From Colwellia ponticola (GTDB lineage Bacteria; Pseudomonadota; Gammaproteobacteria; Enterobacterales; Alteromonadaceae): a stretch of 64,000 nt of DNA. This document shows, in pieces, positions 38,374 to 46,369 of the stretch (its first letter is position 1; the number at the start of each line of letters is the position of its first letter). A program made the translations under genes and the position numbers. The stretch covers positions 28,426 through 92,425 of the forward strand of contig NZ_SZVP01000016.1 of NCBI RefSeq assembly GCF_005885605.1. Reading direction: 5' to 3'. The notes under the pieces are model-generated. The model saw only the letters and a program-made list of their open reading frames with translations. It was not told the DNA's origin and did no database searches.

Positions 38374-39018
38374 TTGAATATACGCTTTTATTTACCCTAT
38401 TTATTGAGCGTTACTTTATTGAGCTTATTTTTATCCGGTTGTAGTACTCAACCAAATAAAAACGAAAACCAATCCTTTTCAACCTTAACTGGCCTCACGC
38501 CTGCACAGCGAATAGCGAAGTTAAAACAACTACAGCACTGGGGTATCACTGGAAAAATAGCTTTTATTGAAAAAGCATCGCGTAATAGTGCCACACTGCA
38601 CTGGCAAGTTGATGAAAGAGCCACAACACAACAACTTAATTTAACCACCTATTTAGGCATTAATATTTTACAGCTTAAATCAACGGCGACTGATCACAGT
38701 ATACAAGTGGATGGCAAAACCTATCATGGTAATAATCTTCAAGCGCTTATTTATTCGCTTACTGGCTTTACTTTACCGACCAAAGCATTAACGTTTTGGC
38801 TAAAAGGCATTCCTTTTCAAGTAACAGATAAAATAAGTAATGATAAATCAACAAAACTACCGCGAAACTTATCAAGTCTTTATAATGGTGAATTATGGCA
38901 AATTAATTACGCTGACTACCAGTATATTAATGGCTATCACTTAGCGAGTAAGTTTTCGATAAAAAAAGATGATTTATTAATTAAAATATCTGTTAACCGT
39001 TGGCTTATTAACGAATAG
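38374..39018 (+). CDS. lolB: Outer-membrane lipoprotein LolB
   Basis: A 214-residue lipoprotein that receives lipoproteins from LolA and inserts them in the outer membrane. The signal YLLSVTLLSLFLSGC has lipobox LSGC near residue 23, followed by STQ, so no inner-membrane retention signal. The mature part has QHWGITGKIAFIEKASRNSATLHWQ, the LolB first strand, and ALTFWLKGIPF. The start is TTG (MNIRFYLPYLL) because no ATG precedes the signal peptide in frame. It is the first gene of the lolB-ispE-prs-rplY-pth-ychF run and is divergent from hemA. Confidence 0.9.
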   Translation: MNIRFYLPYLLSVTLLSLFLSGCSTQPNKNENQSFSTLTGLTPAQRIAKLKQLQHWGITGKIAFIEKASRNSATLHWQVDERATTQQLNLTTYLGINILQLKSTATDHSIQVDGKTYHGNNLQALIYSLTGFTLPTKALTFWLKGIPFQVTDKISNDKSTKLPRNLSSLYNGELWQINYADYQYINGYHLASKFSIKKDDLLIKISVNRWLINE

Positions 39019-39183
39019 TTGATGTATTAACGGATTACCTAGTCTCTGCTCAAGTATTAGCTATTTGAGCGGCGCTAGTAAAGCTATTAGCTGTTCACAA
39101 AACTCAACATCAAAGAAAATCAAGCAAACTAAACATATTACTCCTGTTGTAAATTAGCCATTTTTTATAAGTAGAACTTTTCA

Positions 39184-40065
39184 ATGTCCCACGCTAACCC
39201 TTTTATTAATAAAACACTTGAATTTCCATCACCGGCAAAAATCAATTTATTTTTACATATTGTCGGACAACGCGAAGATGGTTATCACAATTTAGAAACA
39301 CTCTTTCAATTTATTGACTATAACGACACCATAAGCTTAACCGTTACTCAAGCCTCAGATATAACGTTATTAACACCAATTGAGGGGGTGGACAATGACG
39401 ACAACTTAATTGTCAAAGCGGCTCGATTACTCAAAAACAAAACGAATACATCATTTGGCGCTAACATTAGTATTGATAAAATATTACCCATGGGCGGTGG
39501 CTTAGGGGGGGGGTCATCAAATGCAGCGACTGTATTAGTTGCCTTAAACACCTTATGGCAATGTCAGTTATCATTAGATGAGTTAGCTGAATTAGGGCTG
39601 AGTCTTGGTGCTGATGTACCCATTTTTGTGCATGGATTTGCCGCCTTTGCTCAAGGTGTTGGTGAGCAACTGAGTATGATAGAACCACAAGAGTCATGGT
39701 ATTTAATCACTAAACCTGAATGTAGTATCTCTACCCAGCAAGTTTTTACTGCAAAAGATCTCCCTAGAAATACCAAGAAACTTTCCCCCTCAGCCCTTAA
39801 AACTAGGGACTTTATTAATAAAAATTTTCATAATGACTGCCAAACACTGGTAATAAAATATTATCCTGAGGTTGCCAAGTTACTGGCTTGGTTGTTAGAA
39901 TACGCCCCCTCAAGAATGACAGGAACTGGCTCGTGTATTTTCACACAGTTTTCTAGTTCGCAAGAGGCGCTTTCATTACAAGCAAAACTCCCAAAAGGAA
40001 TAAGCTCTTTTGTCGCGCAAGGGCTCAATAAGTCCCCACTATGTTCAGTAATAGCTAAGCTATAA
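39184..40065 (+). CDS. ispE: 4-diphosphocytidyl-2-C-methyl-D-erythritol kinase
   Basis: A 293-residue GHMP-family kinase of the MEP isoprenoid pathway. It has [23 protein letters not shown] at the N-terminus (catalytic Lys/Asp area), the ATP loop [17 protein letters not shown] near residues 100-115, [10 protein letters not shown] with the catalytic Asp, and [13 protein letters not shown] in the C-terminal domain. The ATP loop is encoded in part by nine consecutive G (39505-39513), three GGG codons, a possible slippage site. A 165-bp gap follows lolB, and prs follows. Confidence 0.95.
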   Translation: MSHANPFINKTLEFPSPAKINLFLHIVGQREDGYHNLETLFQFIDYNDTISLTVTQASDITLLTPIEGVDNDDNLIVKAARLLKNKTNTSFGANISIDKILPMGGGLGGGSSNAATVLVALNTLWQCQLSLDELAELGLSLGADVPIFVHGFAAFAQGVGEQLSMIEPQESWYLITKPECSISTQQVFTAKDLPRNTKKLSPSALKTRDFINKNFHNDCQTLVIKYYPEVAKLLAWLLEYAPSRMTGTGSCIFTQFSSSQEALSLQAKLPKGISSFVAQGLNKSPLCSVIAKL

Positions 40066-40117
40066 TTGAATTAAGTAAAATTTATAACTTTTTTGCTAGC
40101 TTAACCCGTTCGACTAT

Positions 40118-40141
40118 TTCAAGCTCGATATTGAGCTTGAA
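40118..40141 (+). other. Hairpin in the prs leader
   Basis: TTCAAGCTC (40118-40126) and GAGCTTGAA (40133-40141) form a perfect 9-bp stem with a 6-base loop, about 95 bases upstream of the prs start. No T-run follows, so it is not a classical terminator. It may shape the leader RNA. Confidence 0.45.
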
Positions 40142-40236
40142 AAATCTGCTACTGTTAAGCCAGCGTATATTGTTCAATGATTGTTTATCAATCAAAGAGC
40201 CTACTTTTAATGTCAAATATTTCTGAGGAATCGAAA

Positions 40237-41181
40237 GTGCCTGACATGAAGATTTTTGCGGGTAATGCCACCCCTGAACTGGCCAAAAAAATTGCTGATC
40301 GCCTATATATGCCTTTGGGTGATGCTCAAGTAGGCAGTTTTAGTGATGGTGAAATAAGTGTTGAAATAAATGAAAACGTCCGTGGTGCTGATGTTTTTAT
40401 CATTCAATCTACTTGTGCTCCAACCAACAATAACTTAATGGAATTAATTGTTATGATAGACGCTTTGCGTCGTGCCTCTGCTGGGCGTATCACTGCAGTA
40501 ATTCCTTATTTTGGTTATGCTCGCCAAGACCGACGCGTACGTAGTGCTCGTGTACCTATTACAGCAAAGGTTGTTGCTGACTTTTTATCAAGCGTAGGTG
40601 TTGACCGTGTTTTAACGGTTGATTTACATGCCGAGCAGATCCAAGGGTTCTTCGACGTACCTGTTGATAATGCTTTTGGTACTCCTATCTTACTAGATGA
40701 CATGAAGAACCGTGAGCTAGATAACCCTGTGGTTGTTTCTCCTGATATCGGTGGTGTAGTTCGTGCGCGCGCGGTGGCTAAATTACTTGATGATGCTGAT
40801 TTAGCGATTATTGATAAACGTCGCCCTAAAGCTAATATTGCTCAAGTAATGCATATTATTGGTGATGTTAATGGTCGTGATTGTATTATTGTAGATGATA
40901 TGATTGATACCGGTGGCACATTGGCTAAAGCAGCAGAAGCATTGAAAGAGCATGGCGCAAAACGTGTTATTGCTTATGCTACTCATCCTGTATTATCAGG
41001 TAATGCCGCCAAAAACCTTAGAGAATCGGTTATTGATGAACTTGTTGTTACTGACTCAATTCCACTTTCTGAAGAAATTAAAGCACTGAATATGGTTCGC
41101 CAATTAACGCTAAGTGGTATGTTAAGTGAAGCGATTCGTCGTGTTAGTAATGAAGAATCTATTTCTGCCATGTTTGACTAA
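40237..41181 (+). CDS. prs: Ribose-phosphate pyrophosphokinase (PRPP synthase)
   Basis: A 314-residue enzyme that makes PRPP, the substrate for TrpD, purine, pyrimidine, histidine and NAD synthesis. Motifs: [20 protein letters not shown] at the start, [50 protein letters not shown] and the PRPP-binding [15 protein letters not shown]. The frame extends to an ATG at 40177, but a GTG at 40237 gives the conserved MPDMK start and has TGAGGAA six bases upstream. It is followed by a strong terminator. Confidence 0.95.
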   Translation: MPDMKIFAGNATPELAKKIADRLYMPLGDAQVGSFSDGEISVEINENVRGADVFIIQSTCAPTNNNLMELIVMIDALRRASAGRITAVIPYFGYARQDRRVRSARVPITAKVVADFLSSVGVDRVLTVDLHAEQIQGFFDVPVDNAFGTPILLDDMKNRELDNPVVVSPDIGGVVRARAVAKLLDDADLAIIDKRRPKANIAQVMHIIGDVNGRDCIIVDDMIDTGGTLAKAAEALKEHGAKRVIAYATHPVLSGNAAKNLRESVIDELVVTDSIPLSEEIKALNMVRQLTLSGMLSEAIRRVSNEESISAMFD

Positions 41182-41220
41182 TTCCTAGTAGTTAATATCT
41201 AGGTTTACTTACTCATAGTA

Positions 41221-41252
41221 AAAAGCAGCCATTATTAATGGCTGCTTTTTTA
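41221..41252 (+). terminator. Terminator after prs
   Basis: AAAAGCAGCCATTA (41221-41234) pairs with TAATGGCTGCTTTT (41236-41249), followed by further T residues. The A-run before it allows action in both directions. It ends prs transcription 40 bases after the stop. Confidence 0.9.
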
Positions 41253-41529
41253 TTCCCCCCTTCCTTGTATTCGTCTTGCTTAATTATTACTGCTCTACTT
41301 TCACCTATTACCTTACTAAAATACTGTATATTTTTAATAGCTTTACTTCAGGCGAAATGTTATTATGCCGCGCCTTTTTTATCTAATAGATTACCTAGCA
41401 GATAGTGACTTATCACGACTACTTAGGTAACCGGTATTGCGATAATAAAGAGTACCTCCTTGTTTTTGGTCGCAAAAAACAAGATATAATTTTTAAGTTT
41501 TTTAACTTATATAACAGAAGAGTATTAAA
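41253..41529 (+). promoter_or_regulatory. rplY upstream region
   Basis: About 280 bp after the prs terminator with no gene. A TATAAT (41485-41490) lies 40 bases before the rplY start and could be its -10 box, although no good -35 box is at the usual distance. An L25 autoregulatory leader is not recognisable. Confidence 0.35.
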
Positions 41530-42162
41530 ATGACTGATTTATTAACATTAGAAGCTGAAGTACGTACTGATTTAGGGAAAGGTGCGAGCCGCCGCCTACG
41601 TCACGCGAACAAAGTTCCTGCTATCCTTTACGGTGAAAACAAAGAATCTATTTCTTTAACGTTAGAACACAAAAATGTTTTTCGTGCTCAACAAGAAGAA
41701 GCGTTCTACTCACAAGTAGTAACATTAAACATTGCTGGTAAGCCAGTTGAGTGTTTAGTTAAAGATATGCAACGTCACCCGTTCAAGCAAATCATAATGC
41801 ACGTAGATTTCTTACGCATTAACGCTAAACATCAAGTTCAAGCGCATGCTCCAATTCACTTCCTTAACGAAGATATTGCAGCAAAAACTGGTGCTAACAT
41901 TTCTCATCACATAAATGAAATTGCTATCACTTGTTTACCAAAAGATTTACCTGAGTCAATCGAAATTGACCTTGCTAATCTTGAAGTTGGTCAAACATTG
42001 CATTTATCAGATGTTACTTTCCCAGCGGGCGTTACTTCTGATGATTTAAGCAAAGGCGAAGATCACGATTTAGCCGTTGTTACTGCTAACGCTCCTAAAA
42101 CAGCTAAAGCTGAAGACGATCAAGAAGCAGCTCCAGCAGAAGAAGCTCCATCTGCTGAATAA
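41530..42162 (+). CDS. rplY: 50S ribosomal protein L25 / general stress protein Ctc
   Basis: A 210-residue long-form L25 (CTC family) that binds 5S rRNA. The N-terminal L25 domain has [25 protein letters not shown], and [15 protein letters not shown] closes it. A beta-rich TL5 C-terminal domain follows (about residues 95-180), ending in an Ala/Glu-rich tail ([19 protein letters not shown]). This is longer than the single-domain E. coli L25. It is followed closely by pth and ychF, a conserved order. Confidence 0.95.
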   Translation: MTDLLTLEAEVRTDLGKGASRRLRHANKVPAILYGENKESISLTLEHKNVFRAQQEEAFYSQVVTLNIAGKPVECLVKDMQRHPFKQIIMHVDFLRINAKHQVQAHAPIHFLNEDIAAKTGANISHHINEIAITCLPKDLPESIEIDLANLEVGQTLHLSDVTFPAGVTSDDLSKGEDHDLAVVTANAPKTAKAEDDQEAAPAEEAPSAE

Positions 42163-42192
42163 TAGTCACCTACATTTATAATATTATAGATA

Positions 42193-42777
42193 ATGACTAT
42201 TAAACTAATTGCGGGACTGGGTAATCCTGGTCCCGAATATAGCAGAACACGCCACAACGCAGGTGTTTGGTTTGTAGAAGAACTAGCACGTAGCCACAAC
42301 ATACCTCTCCTCCCCGAAAAAAAATACTCTGGTCTTTATGGTAAAGGGTTAATCGCGGGACACCTTGTCCATTTACTTATTCCAACCACTTTTATGAACC
42401 GTAGTGGTCAAGCCGTTGCTTCTCTTGCTAATTTTTATAAAATTTCAGTAGATGATATCTTAGTTGCTCACGATGAATTAGATATGCAGCCAGGTGTTTG
42501 TAAAATTAAAAAAGGCGGTGGTCACGGCGGTCATAATGGCTTGCGTGATATTATTTCGCGTATGGCTAATAATAAAGAATTTTACCGGTTACGTATCGGC
42601 ATTGACCACCCTGGTCATCGCGATAAAGTAACAGGTCATGTACTGGGTAAAGCGCCAAGTGCAGAACAAGCAAAAATTGAACAAGCAATCGACGAGGCTA
42701 GTCGATGCTTAGATATTTGGTTACAAGACGACTTAAAGAAAGCACAAAACCGCTTACACTCCTTTAAAGCAGAGTAA
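42193..42777 (+). CDS. pth: Peptidyl-tRNA hydrolase
   Basis: A 194-residue enzyme that frees tRNA from peptidyl-tRNAs dropped by ribosomes. Motifs: [23 protein letters not shown] with the catalytic His near residue 22, [12 protein letters not shown] with the conserved Asn, [12 protein letters not shown] and [15 protein letters not shown], then [11 protein letters not shown]. It lies between rplY (30-bp gap) and ychF (60-bp gap). Confidence 0.96.
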   Translation: MTIKLIAGLGNPGPEYSRTRHNAGVWFVEELARSHNIPLLPEKKYSGLYGKGLIAGHLVHLLIPTTFMNRSGQAVASLANFYKISVDDILVAHDELDMQPGVCKIKKGGGHGGHNGLRDIISRMANNKEFYRLRIGIDHPGHRDKVTGHVLGKAPSAEQAKIEQAIDEASRCLDIWLQDDLKKAQNRLHSFKAE

Positions 42778-42837
42778 GTAATAAGCGCATCAATAGTCTC
42801 AAAACACACGTTAGTAAATAATCAGTAGGAATAAATC

Positions 42838-43929
42838 ATGGGTTTTAAATGTGGTATCGTTGGCTTGCCTAACGTCGGTAAATCAACACTATTCAATGCA
42901 CTTACCAAAGCGGGTATTGATGCAGCAAACTTTCCATTTTGTACTATTGAACCAAATACTGGCGTAGTACCGGTGCCAGATCCTCGCTTAGATAAGCTAA
43001 CAGCTATAGTAAAACCTGAGCGGGTATTAGCGACAACGATGGAATTTGTTGATATTGCTGGTCTCGTTGCTGGTGCATCAAAAGGTGAAGGGCTAGGCAA
43101 TAAATTCCTTGCTAATATTCGTGAAACTGATGCTATTGGTCACGTAGTTCGCTGCTTTGATAATGATAATATTATTCATGTTGCTAATAAAGTAAGTCCT
43201 ATTGATGATATTGAAGTAATCAATACCGAATTAGCCCTATCTGATATGGACACGGCTGAACGTGCAATTTTCCGCCTAGCTAAAAAAGCTAAGGGTGGTG
43301 ATAAAGATGCTAAATTTGAAATGCCGGTATTGGAAAAAATATTAAAGCATGTTGAAGAAGGCCACATGATTCGCTCTTTAGCGTTAACTAAAGAAGAAAA
43401 AGCAGCTGTTGACTACTTAAACTTCTTAACAATAAAGCCTACCATGTATATTGCTAACGTTAACGATGATGGTTTTGAAAATAATCCTTACCTTGAACAA
43501 GTACAAAAGATAGCGGAGGCTGAAGGCGCTATTGTTGTTGCAGTTTGTGCTGAAATTGAAAGTGAATTGTCTGAAATGGATGATGAAGATCGCATTGAAT
43601 TTATGGCTGAAATGGGCTTAGAAGAGCCAGGCCTAAATCGTGTAATCAATGCCGGTTATTCGTTATTGCACTTACAAACTTACTTTACTGCCGGCGTTAA
43701 AGAAGTACGCGCATGGACAGTAAAACAAAATGCCACTGCACCACAAGCAGCTGGCGTTATTCATACTGACTTTGAAAAAGGCTTTATTCGCGCTGAAATA
43801 ATTAGTTATGACGACTTTATTGAGTTTAACGGTGAATCGGGTGCTAAAGAAGCCGGTAAATGGCGTTTAGAGGGTAAAGAATACCGCGTAAAAGACGGCG
43901 ATGTAATTCACTTCCGCTTTAATGTATAA
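42838..43929 (+). CDS. ychF: YchF/OLA1 family redox-regulated ATPase
   Basis: A 363-residue OBG-like P-loop protein that binds ATP and ribosomes. Nucleotide motifs: [21 protein letters not shown], the switch region [29 protein letters not shown], and NVND in place of NKxD, which explains the ATP preference. A coiled coil (about 125-200) and the TGS domain (from about [15 protein letters not shown]) complete it. It is preceded by pth and followed by a hairpin terminator. Confidence 0.96.
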   Translation: MGFKCGIVGLPNVGKSTLFNALTKAGIDAANFPFCTIEPNTGVVPVPDPRLDKLTAIVKPERVLATTMEFVDIAGLVAGASKGEGLGNKFLANIRETDAIGHVVRCFDNDNIIHVANKVSPIDDIEVINTELALSDMDTAERAIFRLAKKAKGGDKDAKFEMPVLEKILKHVEEGHMIRSLALTKEEKAAVDYLNFLTIKPTMYIANVNDDGFENNPYLEQVQKIAEAEGAIVVAVCAEIESELSEMDDEDRIEFMAEMGLEEPGLNRVINAGYSLLHLQTYFTAGVKEVRAWTVKQNATAPQAAGVIHTDFEKGFIRAEIISYDDFIEFNGESGAKEAGKWRLEGKEYRVKDGDVIHFRFNV

Positions 43930-43955
43930 CCACACGATAGCATAACAGCGTTACC

Positions 43956-43986
43956 AAAAAAGGCTCATTACCATGGGCCTTTTTTG
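43956..43986 (+). terminator. Terminator after ychF
   Basis: AAAAAAGGC (43956-43964), a loop of about 11 bases and GCCTTTTTT (43977-43985) form an A/T-flanked stem, 27 bases after the ychF stop. Confidence 0.78.
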
Positions 43987-44405
43987 TGCCTGTAAAACGC
44001 TAATAATATTCACTTAGATGCGCATTCGCTAATGTTCAGCATTAATAATGCCTAAGGTAATAGTTTTAGCGCGACCTTGATTACAGAAAGTAGCTGCTAA
44101 AAAATAAATTTAAGTCTGACTAAGCGACTATAGCCAACTATAAATTTAATATGATGAATAAATGATGATAAAAAAGTATTAAACTATATAATTTAATAAA
44201 AAAGAGTATTTAATTCCCTAAGCAATATAAAAAATAACGCCAAGTAGTGCTTATTGTTTTACTAAATTATCTAAATCATAAACCTTAACATATAGCCATT
44301 TTATTGAAACAAGGTATTTAGCGCCTTTAAATTGCATAGTTATTCGGCAAAATGTGCACGCAATAGTCAAACAAATAAAAAACACAAGTTTTTTGAAAAA
44401 AACGG
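43987..44405 (+). other. Intergenic region before the tRNA cluster
   Basis: About 420 bp of AT-rich DNA. No reading frame with a ribosome site and no hairpin was found. The region looks empty up to the tRNA promoter at 44406. Confidence 0.55.
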
Positions 44406-44434
44406 TTGACGTAAGGTAAGTTGATTAGCATAAT
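44406..44434 (+). promoter_or_regulatory. Promoter of the tRNA operon
   Basis: TTGACG (44406-44411) and CATAAT (44429-44434) are separated by exactly 17 bases, and a GC-rich stretch (CGCCGC) follows the -10 box. That is the arrangement of strong, growth-rate-controlled stable-RNA promoters. The first tRNA starts about 25 bases after the expected start point. Confidence 0.83.
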
Positions 44435-44466
44435 ACGCCGCACTTGCTACAGAGCAGGTTGGTAAT

Positions 44467-44543
44467 GGCTACATAGCTCAGTTGGTTAGAGCACATCACT
44501 CATAATGATGGGGTCCCAGGTTCGAGTCCCGGTGTAGCCACCA
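44467..44543 (+). tRNA. metT: tRNA-Met (CAT), copy 1
   Basis: A 77-base tRNA with encoded CCA. The acceptor GGCTACA pairs with TGTAGCC, the D-arm is GCTCAGTTGGTTAGAGC and the anticodon loop holds CAT. Elongator Met type, close to E. coli metT. First gene of the operon. Confidence 0.96.
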
Positions 44544-44602
44544 TTTATTTAAATAGTATATTTAAATAAAGAGTTCAAGTCTCTTTAAAAACTTGAATGT
44601 AT

Positions 44603-44687
<85 letters not shown>

Positions 44688-44732
44688 TTTCAAAGTAACG
44701 AAAGTTACATGTGTAAAAAGTAAGTACATTGC

Positions 44733-44807
44733 AGGGATATAGCCAAGCGGTAAGGCAGCGGGTTTTGATCCCGTCATTCAGAGGTTCAAATCCTCTTATC
44801 CCTGCCA
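44733..44807 (+). tRNA. glnU: tRNA-Gln (TTG), copy 1
   Basis: A 75-base tRNA with encoded CCA. The acceptor AGGGATA pairs with TATCCCT, and the anticodon loop TTTTGAT gives TTG. The first base pair is A-U rather than the U-A of E. coli tRNA-Gln. Confidence 0.95.
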
Positions 44808-44861
44808 CTTTTTATGATTATTTTATAATGATAAAAAGACTGTGATGTACATACCTATTGT

Positions 44862-44936
44862 AGGGATATAGCCAAGCGGTAAGGCAGCGGGTTTTGATCC
44901 CGTCATTCAGAGGTTCAAATCCTCTTATCCCTGCCA
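44862..44936 (+). tRNA. glnW: tRNA-Gln (TTG), copy 2
   Basis: Identical in sequence to copy 1 over all 75 bases, with a different spacer. Anticodon TTG, encoded CCA. Confidence 0.95.
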
Positions 44937-45051
44937 CTTTTTAAAATGGCAGTTATAAATAAAAATATATTTTTTATTTTAAACGACGCTTTCATATTCT
45001 TGTTAAAAGAGTTGAAAAAGAGTTCAAGTCTCTTTAAAAACTTGAATGTAT

Positions 45052-45136
<85 letters not shown>

Positions 45137-45169
45137 TTTCAAATAGTTATAAAATTAACAAATAATATC

Positions 45170-45214
45170 AACTATCTTAACAGTAAGTATTTTCTTATGT
45201 TAGATAGTTTTTTT
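45170..45214 (+). terminator. Terminator-like hairpin, repeat unit 1
   Basis: AACTATCTTAACA (45170-45182) pairs with TGTTAGATAGTT (45198-45209) with one bulged T, followed by a T-run. It lies after tRNA-Leu copy 2 and before tRNA-Met copy 2, inside the repeat. Confidence 0.78.
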
Positions 45215-45223
45215 GTTTCTAAA

Positions 45224-45300
45224 GGCTACATAGCTCAGTTGGTTAGAGCACATCACTCATAATGATGGGGTCCCAGGTTCGAGTCCCGGTGTAGCCACCA
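45224..45300 (+). tRNA. tRNA-Met (CAT), copy 2
   Basis: Same 77 bases as copy 1, with encoded CCA. It begins 10 bases after a terminator-like hairpin, so it needs read-through or its own promoter. Confidence 0.95.
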
Positions 45301-45352
45301 CTTCTCTTGATAACCCTCAATATATTAAAACCCCTAATAAGTTTTTACTACT

Positions 45353-45448
45353 GCCTATTTGACGACATTGGCAGACGCGCGGCTTATGTTAGGCATCAAG
45401 GTTCCAGTATCGCAAGATGTGAGTGTTCAAGTCTCTTGACCCGTACCA
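45353..45448 (+). pseudogene. Degenerate tRNA-Leu, unit 1
   Basis: The 3' half (GTTCCAGTATCGCAAGATG onward to CCGTACCA) is that of tRNA-Leu copy 2 with one change in the T-arm. The 5' half is altered: the acceptor GCCTATT no longer pairs with GACCCGT, and the anticodon arm carries an insertion of about 11 bases, destroying the TAG loop. It should not fold as a tRNA. Confidence 0.85.
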
Positions 45449-45481
45449 TTTCAAATAGTTATAAAATTAACAAATAATATC

Positions 45482-45526
45482 AACTATCTTAACAGTAAGT
45501 ATTTTCTTATGTTAGATAGTTTTTTT
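45482..45526 (+). terminator. Terminator-like hairpin, repeat unit 2
   Basis: Exact copy of the hairpin at 45170-45214, one 312-bp period downstream. Confidence 0.75.
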
Positions 45527-45535
45527 GTTTCTAAA

Positions 45536-45612
45536 GGCTACATAGCTCAGTTGGTTAGAGCACATCACTCATAATGATGGGGTCCCAGGTTCGAGTCCCG
45601 GTGTAGCCACCA
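45536..45612 (+). tRNA. tRNA-Met (CAT), copy 3
   Basis: Same 77 bases as copies 1 and 2, exactly 312 bases after copy 2, with encoded CCA. Confidence 0.95.
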
Positions 45613-45664
45613 CTTCTCTTGATAACCCTCAATATATTAAAACCCCTAATAAGTTTTTACTACT

Positions 45665-45760
45665 GCCTATTTGACGACATTGGCAGACGCGCGGCTTATG
45701 TTAGGCATCAAGGTTCCAGTATCGCAAGATGTGAGTGTTCAAGTCTCTTGACCCGTACCA
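45665..45760 (+). pseudogene. Degenerate tRNA-Leu, unit 2
   Basis: Same sequence as the degenerate copy at 45353-45448, with the same broken acceptor and expanded anticodon arm. Its preservation between units shows the decay came before the tandem amplification. Confidence 0.85.
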
Positions 45761-45793
45761 TTTCAAATAGTTATAAAATTAACAAATAATATC

Positions 45794-45838
45794 AACTATC
45801 TTAACAGTAAGTATTTTCTTATGTTAGATAGTTTTTTT
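45794..45838 (+). terminator. Terminator-like hairpin, repeat unit 3
   Basis: Third copy of the hairpin, two periods after the first. Confidence 0.75.
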
Positions 45839-45847
45839 GTTTCTAAA

Positions 45848-45924
45848 GGCTACATAGCTCAGTTGGTTAGAGCACATCACTCATAATGATGGGGTCCCAG
45901 GTTCGAGTCCCGGTGTAGCCACCA
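45848..45924 (+). tRNA. tRNA-Met (CAT), copy 4
   Basis: Same 77 bases as the other copies, 312 bases after copy 3, encoded CCA. Last intact tRNA of the cluster. Confidence 0.95.
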
Positions 45925-45976
45925 CTTCTCTTGATAACCCTCAATATATTAAAACCCCTAATAAGTTTTTACTACT

Positions 45977-46012
45977 GCCTATTTGGCGACATTGGCAAAC
46001 GCACTGCTTAGA
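45977..46012 (+). pseudogene. Truncated tRNA-Leu 5' fragment
   Basis: GCCTATTTGGCGACATTGGC begins at the position of the degenerate tRNA-Leu in the third unit but breaks off before the anticodon arm. Its GGCGAC is closer to intact tRNA-Leu (GGCGGA) than the GACGAC of the other units, so it may be an older state of the remnant. Confidence 0.65.
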
Positions 46013-46369
46013 TATTTTACCTTTATACAAGTGTACCTATTCACTAAGTAATTATTCACTATACACTGTATGATAAAAAGCATTAAAAAAATCAATAAAA
46101 TACAGCTAGCTAATACCAATAAGCGTTAGTAGATAACTTTAGGTTTTAGCCTAACTAAATATCAATTCATTAATATCAAATAATCATTCATATTAGAACA
46201 GTGTTTGCACTAATGAAATTTTTCATTTATGTTATGTAACACTTGCGATTATTGGAGGCTAATAAAGTAGTTTTCCTTATATAAAAGTAAAGTGATAACG
46301 ATAAATAATAAAATCAAATAACGTTATTACTAACGCAAGCCAAATAAAAATAACTAAGGGTCAAACAAC
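46013..46369 (+). promoter_or_regulatory. Upstream region of the TonB-dependent receptor with a weak Fur-box-like site
   Basis: About 350 bp without a gene. GATAACGATAAATAATAAA (46294-46312) matches the start of the Fur consensus (GATAATGATAAT) but its second half is poor, so iron control is only a possibility. No riboswitch, in particular no cobalamin box, was recognised. Confidence 0.3.

Larger units (their letters stand above)
45137..45990 (+). repeat. 312-bp tandem repeat array containing tRNA-Met and broken tRNA-Leu
   Basis: Two full units (45137-45448 and 45449-45760) and a third partial one (45761 to about 45990) follow each other without gaps. By eye the full units appear identical. 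Each unit runs: AT-rich spacer, terminator-like hairpin, intact tRNA-Met, spacer, degenerate tRNA-Leu ending in CCGTACCA. The third unit diverges within the 5' part of the tRNA-Leu remnant. The pattern fits unequal crossing-over between tRNA-Leu copies. Confidence 0.93.

Noticed and set aside
40177..40236. 20-residue extension of PRPP synthase
   Set aside because: The GTG at 40237 has a good ribosome site and gives the conserved MPDMK start.
45137..45990. Tandem repeats as an integrated element at a tRNA gene
   Set aside because: No integrase, phage or transfer genes lie near, and the repeat contains only tRNA genes and spacers. Unequal crossing-over is enough.
46294..46312. Fur box as a firm regulatory call for the TonB-dependent receptor
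   Set aside because: Only the first half matches the consensus well, so iron control is kept as a low-confidence note.
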